Origin: Symsagittifera roscoffensis
Lineage: Eukaryota; Xenacoelomorpha; Acoela; Convolutidae
Length of the DNA: 64,000 nt
Assembly: GCF_963678635.1 (NCBI RefSeq)
Contig: NC_087065.1
Location: 8,515,209-8,579,208, forward strand
Reading direction: 5' to 3'
A program made the translations under genes and the position numbers. Under the pieces are notes generated by a model that had not been told where the DNA came from, made no database searches, and worked only from the letters and a program-made list of their open reading frames with translations. Shown one piece after another: positions 60,509-64,000 of this stretch (the stretch's first letter is position 1; every line of letters begins with the position of its first letter).

Positions 60509-61082
60509 TAGAGTTGCAAAAAGTTCGGAAAGACAGAATTAATTAAAAAGAGCACCTGTCTAGACATCAACGTAAATTAAAATTGAAATAAACAATAGCG
60601 TCAAAAGTTCATGAAGCAGAGTTTTCGCATAAAACCGATAACCACGACGGGCAATTACATCCTTATGCGTCGAATGGTCAACCTTGAAACAGGAAAATTA
60701 TTGCTCAGGGTGGCCAATGTTTTTCTGCGATTAGTTTCCAAATTATAAATCATCTTCAATTCCGTTTGGGCGGCCTGATCTGTTATTTTTGTTGTTGAAA
60801 ATGACTCCTTGATATATTTTTTTAAGTTAAACACCATCAACGCTAGATTTCCATTTTTTAACTAATTTTGCTAAATGTTTTATCGTAAAAACTGGAATTT
60901 CATCGCAGTATTTAAAAATTAGGCTAGTATAATCATCGGATAATCGACGTCGCATATTGAATTTGGTCTGACAAAGAATTCAAGGTTTTTCGGCTTCAGA
61001 TTTTGCATGCAAAAAACGTCGAAAAGCAGTGATTGCTCAATATAATTATTTCTGTCTGTCCGAACTTTTTGCTACTAATTAT
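60509..61082. mobile_element. Short element with terminal inverted repeats
   Basis: GTTGCAAAAAGTTCGGAAAG (60513) and CTGTCTGTCCGAACTTTTTG (61052) form ~24-bp inverted termini. TA dinucleotides flank both ends, as in Tc1/mariner-derived elements. The 61-codon minus-strand frame inside (RKTLATLSNNFPVSRLTIRR) is too short to identify as a transposase. It sits about 350 bp upstream of the GAPDH promoter. Confidence 0.6.
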
Positions 61083-61167
61083 ATTATGGTTCTGCTCGGG
61101 AACTGCAAAATTGGAAAATCATGAAGTTCGACGAAAAAGCGCGCCTGATATTTTTTAGCTACTTTCT

Positions 61168-61891
61168 ACAGTGCTTATTTAAATTATCCGGACAAAATGA
61201 ACAAAACTTGAATTTTCAAAGCCGTTTTTCGCAAATTGGGTTAAGATTAGACAAAAAGTAAAGAGAACAAAAGTTGCTTTGAATTTCATCAGGAATAATG
61301 TGAAATTTCTTCTGAAATTCTCAAGCAAAATTTTAACCCAAAAATGGGTAATTTTGGCTTTTTTCAATTAATCCAAAATTACGCTGAAACTACGTTGTCA
61401 ATTGATGAAAAACATATATCACAAGAAGCCGCTTACACAGCCCAACAAACTTCTAGAAGGGATAAATATCCAAAAACCTGTTTAAGAGAATATTTTTGCT
61501 TGATAGTCAAGAAATGTGATTTTTACTTTATAAAACCCAAAATCTGTGCTCAAAAAACAAATTTAAACAATTTACTCAAATTTTTGGAGATTTAACCTTT
61601 CTAGAAGTTTGTTGGAGTGTGTAAGCGGCTTCTTATGACATATGTTTTTCAATTGGCAAAGTAGTTTCAGCGTAATTTTGGATTAATTGAAAAAAGCCAA
61701 AATTATCCATTTTTTTGGGTTAAAATTTTGCTTGAGAATATCAGAAGAAGTTGCATCACATTATTCCTGATGAAATTCAAAGCAACTTTTGTTCTCTTCA
61801 CTTTTTGTCTTATCTTAACCAAAATTGAGAAAAAAGCGTTTGAAAATTCAAGTTTTGTTCGTTATGTCCGGATAATTTACATCAGCACTGT
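61168..61891. repeat. Long inverted repeat (fold-back)
   Basis: Arms 61168-61460 and 61596-61891 are reverse complements around a ~135-bp spacer. The outer ends begin ACAGTGCTxATxTAAATTAT followed by CCGGAC. Inner words TTCTAGAAGG and CCTTTCTAGAA match. The frames inside are shadows of the repeat. Confidence 0.85.
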
Positions 61892-63158
61892 ATACAATGC
61901 TGATTTAAAACATCCGGGTAAAACACATTAAACTATAAGAGTACTGAAATAGTAACGAATCATCCAGAATTTGAATTTCAGATACGACTACAATTGTCAT
62001 CAACTAAATAAATTAACAAAAAAAATGAAAAAAAAAATACTGAACTATAGCACTAATTTTTTTTTTCATTTTGAATTTTCTTTCCTTTACTCGATCACTT
62101 CACTCGATTTTAATTCCGTTTTTCTCGACAGTGGGAAAATTAATTGGAAATTTTTCATGTCTTTCAAATCACGACTAGAAGGGTTTTATTATATATTTTT
62201 GGAAAACAAAAAATTTGAAAAAGAAAAAACACCAAAAATAGACAAGCTGTGTAGAATCGGCCGAGGGGACTCGTACACACATAAATACAAAGTTCCTTCC
62301 AATTTTCAATGGTCGAAACGTATAATGAGGTGCATATAAATTTGCATCAAAAATTCAGCTTTTCTGCTAAAACGAACTGTGGGTAATCAAATGGTGATAA
62401 TGAAAAATATCAAGTGCTTCTTGATACACGAAGTCAGTTAAAGAGCAATGAAAGGGAATCCGATTGAATGCACACTCAAAAATACAATCTCCCTCCACGA
62501 AGAAATGCTACAAAACACAGTGCTTAACTGATAGCCAGGCAAGGCACACGTAATACTTGCAGTCTACGTCAGTCTAATGAAAAGCAGTAGAGTATAAATT
62601 CCATTTAAAATGGAAAGCCAGGATTACATACAATATCCTTAAAATGGAAAGGCAAGAAAATAGAAAACCTACAGGCCGCTACCGCACAAAACAAGCACGT
62701 CTACGTCAACTCCAATTTATAAGCATACTATTTACGAGGTACGTACTAGTATACGGAACGTAATGCTTAACGCAGCGTACTTTGTTTTTTTTTACTGCCA
62801 ATGCTTTACGGAGAACGATTCTCTCAAATTATTCGCGCCGCCTTTATGACCTCAGGGACCAGACAACGTGTAAACACAATAGAATCAGTAAAATACAAAA
62901 CACAACTTTAATCCGATCTGTAAATTAATCTCTAAACCATTGATAAAAAGCAGGCAATTCATAAATTTATAGCATTGGTAGTGTAAAAGATTTAATAAAC
63001 AACTCTAAATTTGAAATAACTGATTGAATGATTGACAAATAAGCAGAATGTAATTTATGATTGACGAACTTGGAAACATGGTGACTTATCCGTTCGATAA
63101 CTAGCATAACAAGCAGGTAACAAAATGAAGCACTGTCACTGAGAGGAATTCAGTGAAT
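61892..63158. other. No gene recognised
   Basis: A 122-codon plus-strand frame (61971-62339) is low in complexity and shows no motif. The region downstream of the terminal exon at 63159 presumably includes its 3' UTR. Confidence 0.4.
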
Positions 63159-63418
63159 TTACATTTCCTTGTCCATTATGAAAATGAACAACTGCTTCGC
63201 CTTCACTTGGTCATCAAACAAGTAGTACTTCATCCGATCATCCTCGCTGTCTCTAAAGGCGATCACAGCATTCTCACCAGACTCACTGGTCTTAGCGTCT
63301 GAGTGCAACTTCTCGCCCGCCAAGTTGGATACCTTGGAGACGCTACTGATTGTTACATAGTCGTACCAAATAGCTTTACTCGCCATTGAGTAACCGGTAA
63401 CTAGGTGCGCATCTCTGC
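63159..63418 (-). CDS. Terminal coding exon of an unidentified gene
   Basis: A good acceptor (AAATTGTTTAG) is followed by 85 codons and TAA. The sequence is well mixed and protein-like (SKAIWYDYVTISSVSKV, then NAVIAFRDSEDDRMKYYLFD and KAKQLFIFIMDKEM), with lower AT bias than its surroundings. The intron phase is 1. I do not recognise the family; the alternating strand pattern loosely recalls PH/FERM-type modules, which is a guess. A possible upstream exon at about 63550-63592 has splice-like edges but an incompatible phase, so the rest of the gene probably lies beyond the right edge. Confidence 0.5.
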
Positions 63419-64000
63419 CTAAACAATTTCCAAAAATTTCAACACAAGTCACCAGTCCATTCTACCGATTTTTTCTTCTCATCGCGCAACTTTTCAATTG
63501 ATGCAGATGGAAAACAATCAAACTAAATGACAAAAACAACACGAATATACGGAATTATACAGCTTGGACATCTTTTTCTTAGAAATTGCCTGCAATGAAA
63601 TTTTTCAATTGTTTCTCTGAAAATAAAATAGAATTGAGAACGCGAAAACCCAAAAAAAATGAACAACAGATGTCTTACTGTGTTAGATTCGCGTGTTTTC
63701 TGGAAAAAAAATGAAGTGAATTGTGTTTAACCCATTAAGATGGATTCCATTTTGCGAGCTATAAACTTGAAACGGCGAAGCAAGTAGTTGTACTTACATC
63801 GATGCTGTATTAGCTCTTACAATAGAGTTTCATAGCAAAGCCTCAATTAAATGACACCGAAGATTAGGTTACATATCAGTATTTAGACAACTGCGTATTC
63901 AGACTGGTCAGTATTTAGACAAATACTGTTTCAACCAATCTGAATTAAGACAAAGAAGAAATTAATAAATAATTATTATTTATTTTGGATTATTTATGTC

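Noticed and set aside
63550-63592. Small exon before the terminal exon at 63159
   Set aside because: It has AG and GT edges, but no open frame gives the phase-1 junction required by 63418.

Overview
This is an AT-rich stretch of an invertebrate animal genome. I cannot assign a species. The evidence for an animal is two intron-bearing nuclear housekeeping genes (a mitochondrial NAD kinase, NADK2, and a glycolytic GAPDH), BEL/Pao and Ty3/Gypsy retroelements, tRNA-derived repeats, hAT-like MITEs and a satellite array. Both genes lie on the minus strand, and almost all other DNA is repeat.

Layout. 1-20.6 kb holds two diverged copies of a roughly 4 kb repeat block. Copy 1 (1533-3133 plus 12402-16183) is split by a 9.3 kb BEL/Pao element (3134-12401, minus strand, LTRs of 458-459 bp, 5-bp target duplication ATCAC). 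Copy 2 (16525-20602) is uninterrupted at that site but carries its own 876-bp inverted-repeat insertion (17900-18775). A 2.5 kb tandem duplication later copied the 5' end of the BEL element and its flank. 20.6-25.8 kb is a decayed plus-strand Ty3/Gypsy element with short LTRs, many frame breaks and a deleted reverse-transcriptase core. 26.5-29.5 kb holds a tandem duplication running into a long inverted repeat.

31387-50469 (minus) is NADK2. Eight coding exons join in phase to give 442 codons: a basic Ser/Arg-rich presequence, then the GGDG, NE and TGTGS motifs of NAD kinases. Intron 3 (7.6 kb) appears to start with GC rather than GT. It holds a 3.8 kb satellite of 28 units (140 bp, with two 110-bp variants). 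The satellite sits inside one copy of an older duplicated segment whose other copy (about 37.4-39.2 kb, intron 4) keeps a single diverged version of the unit. A 356-bp hAT-type MITE with a perfect 8-bp target duplication closes the array.

50.5-57.4 kb is repeat-rich (tRNA-like repeats, hAT-like copies, an interspersed family) with one possible TMEM256-like exon or pseudogene fragment. 57599-59960 (minus) is GAPDH, six coding exons, 333 aa, all junctions in phase, with TATA-like and CCAAT motifs upstream. Two inverted-repeat elements lie within 2 kb upstream of it. 63159-63418 (minus) is a good candidate terminal exon of a further gene that runs off the right edge.

I found no CRISPR array, operon or bacterial gene. 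The most unusual structures are BEL LTRs that contain a type-II tRNA-like sequence, the satellite together with its apparent seed, and the nested insertions that can be ordered in time from paralogous empty sites. Exon models rest on reading frame, splice dinucleotides and motif recognition only; no database search was possible.
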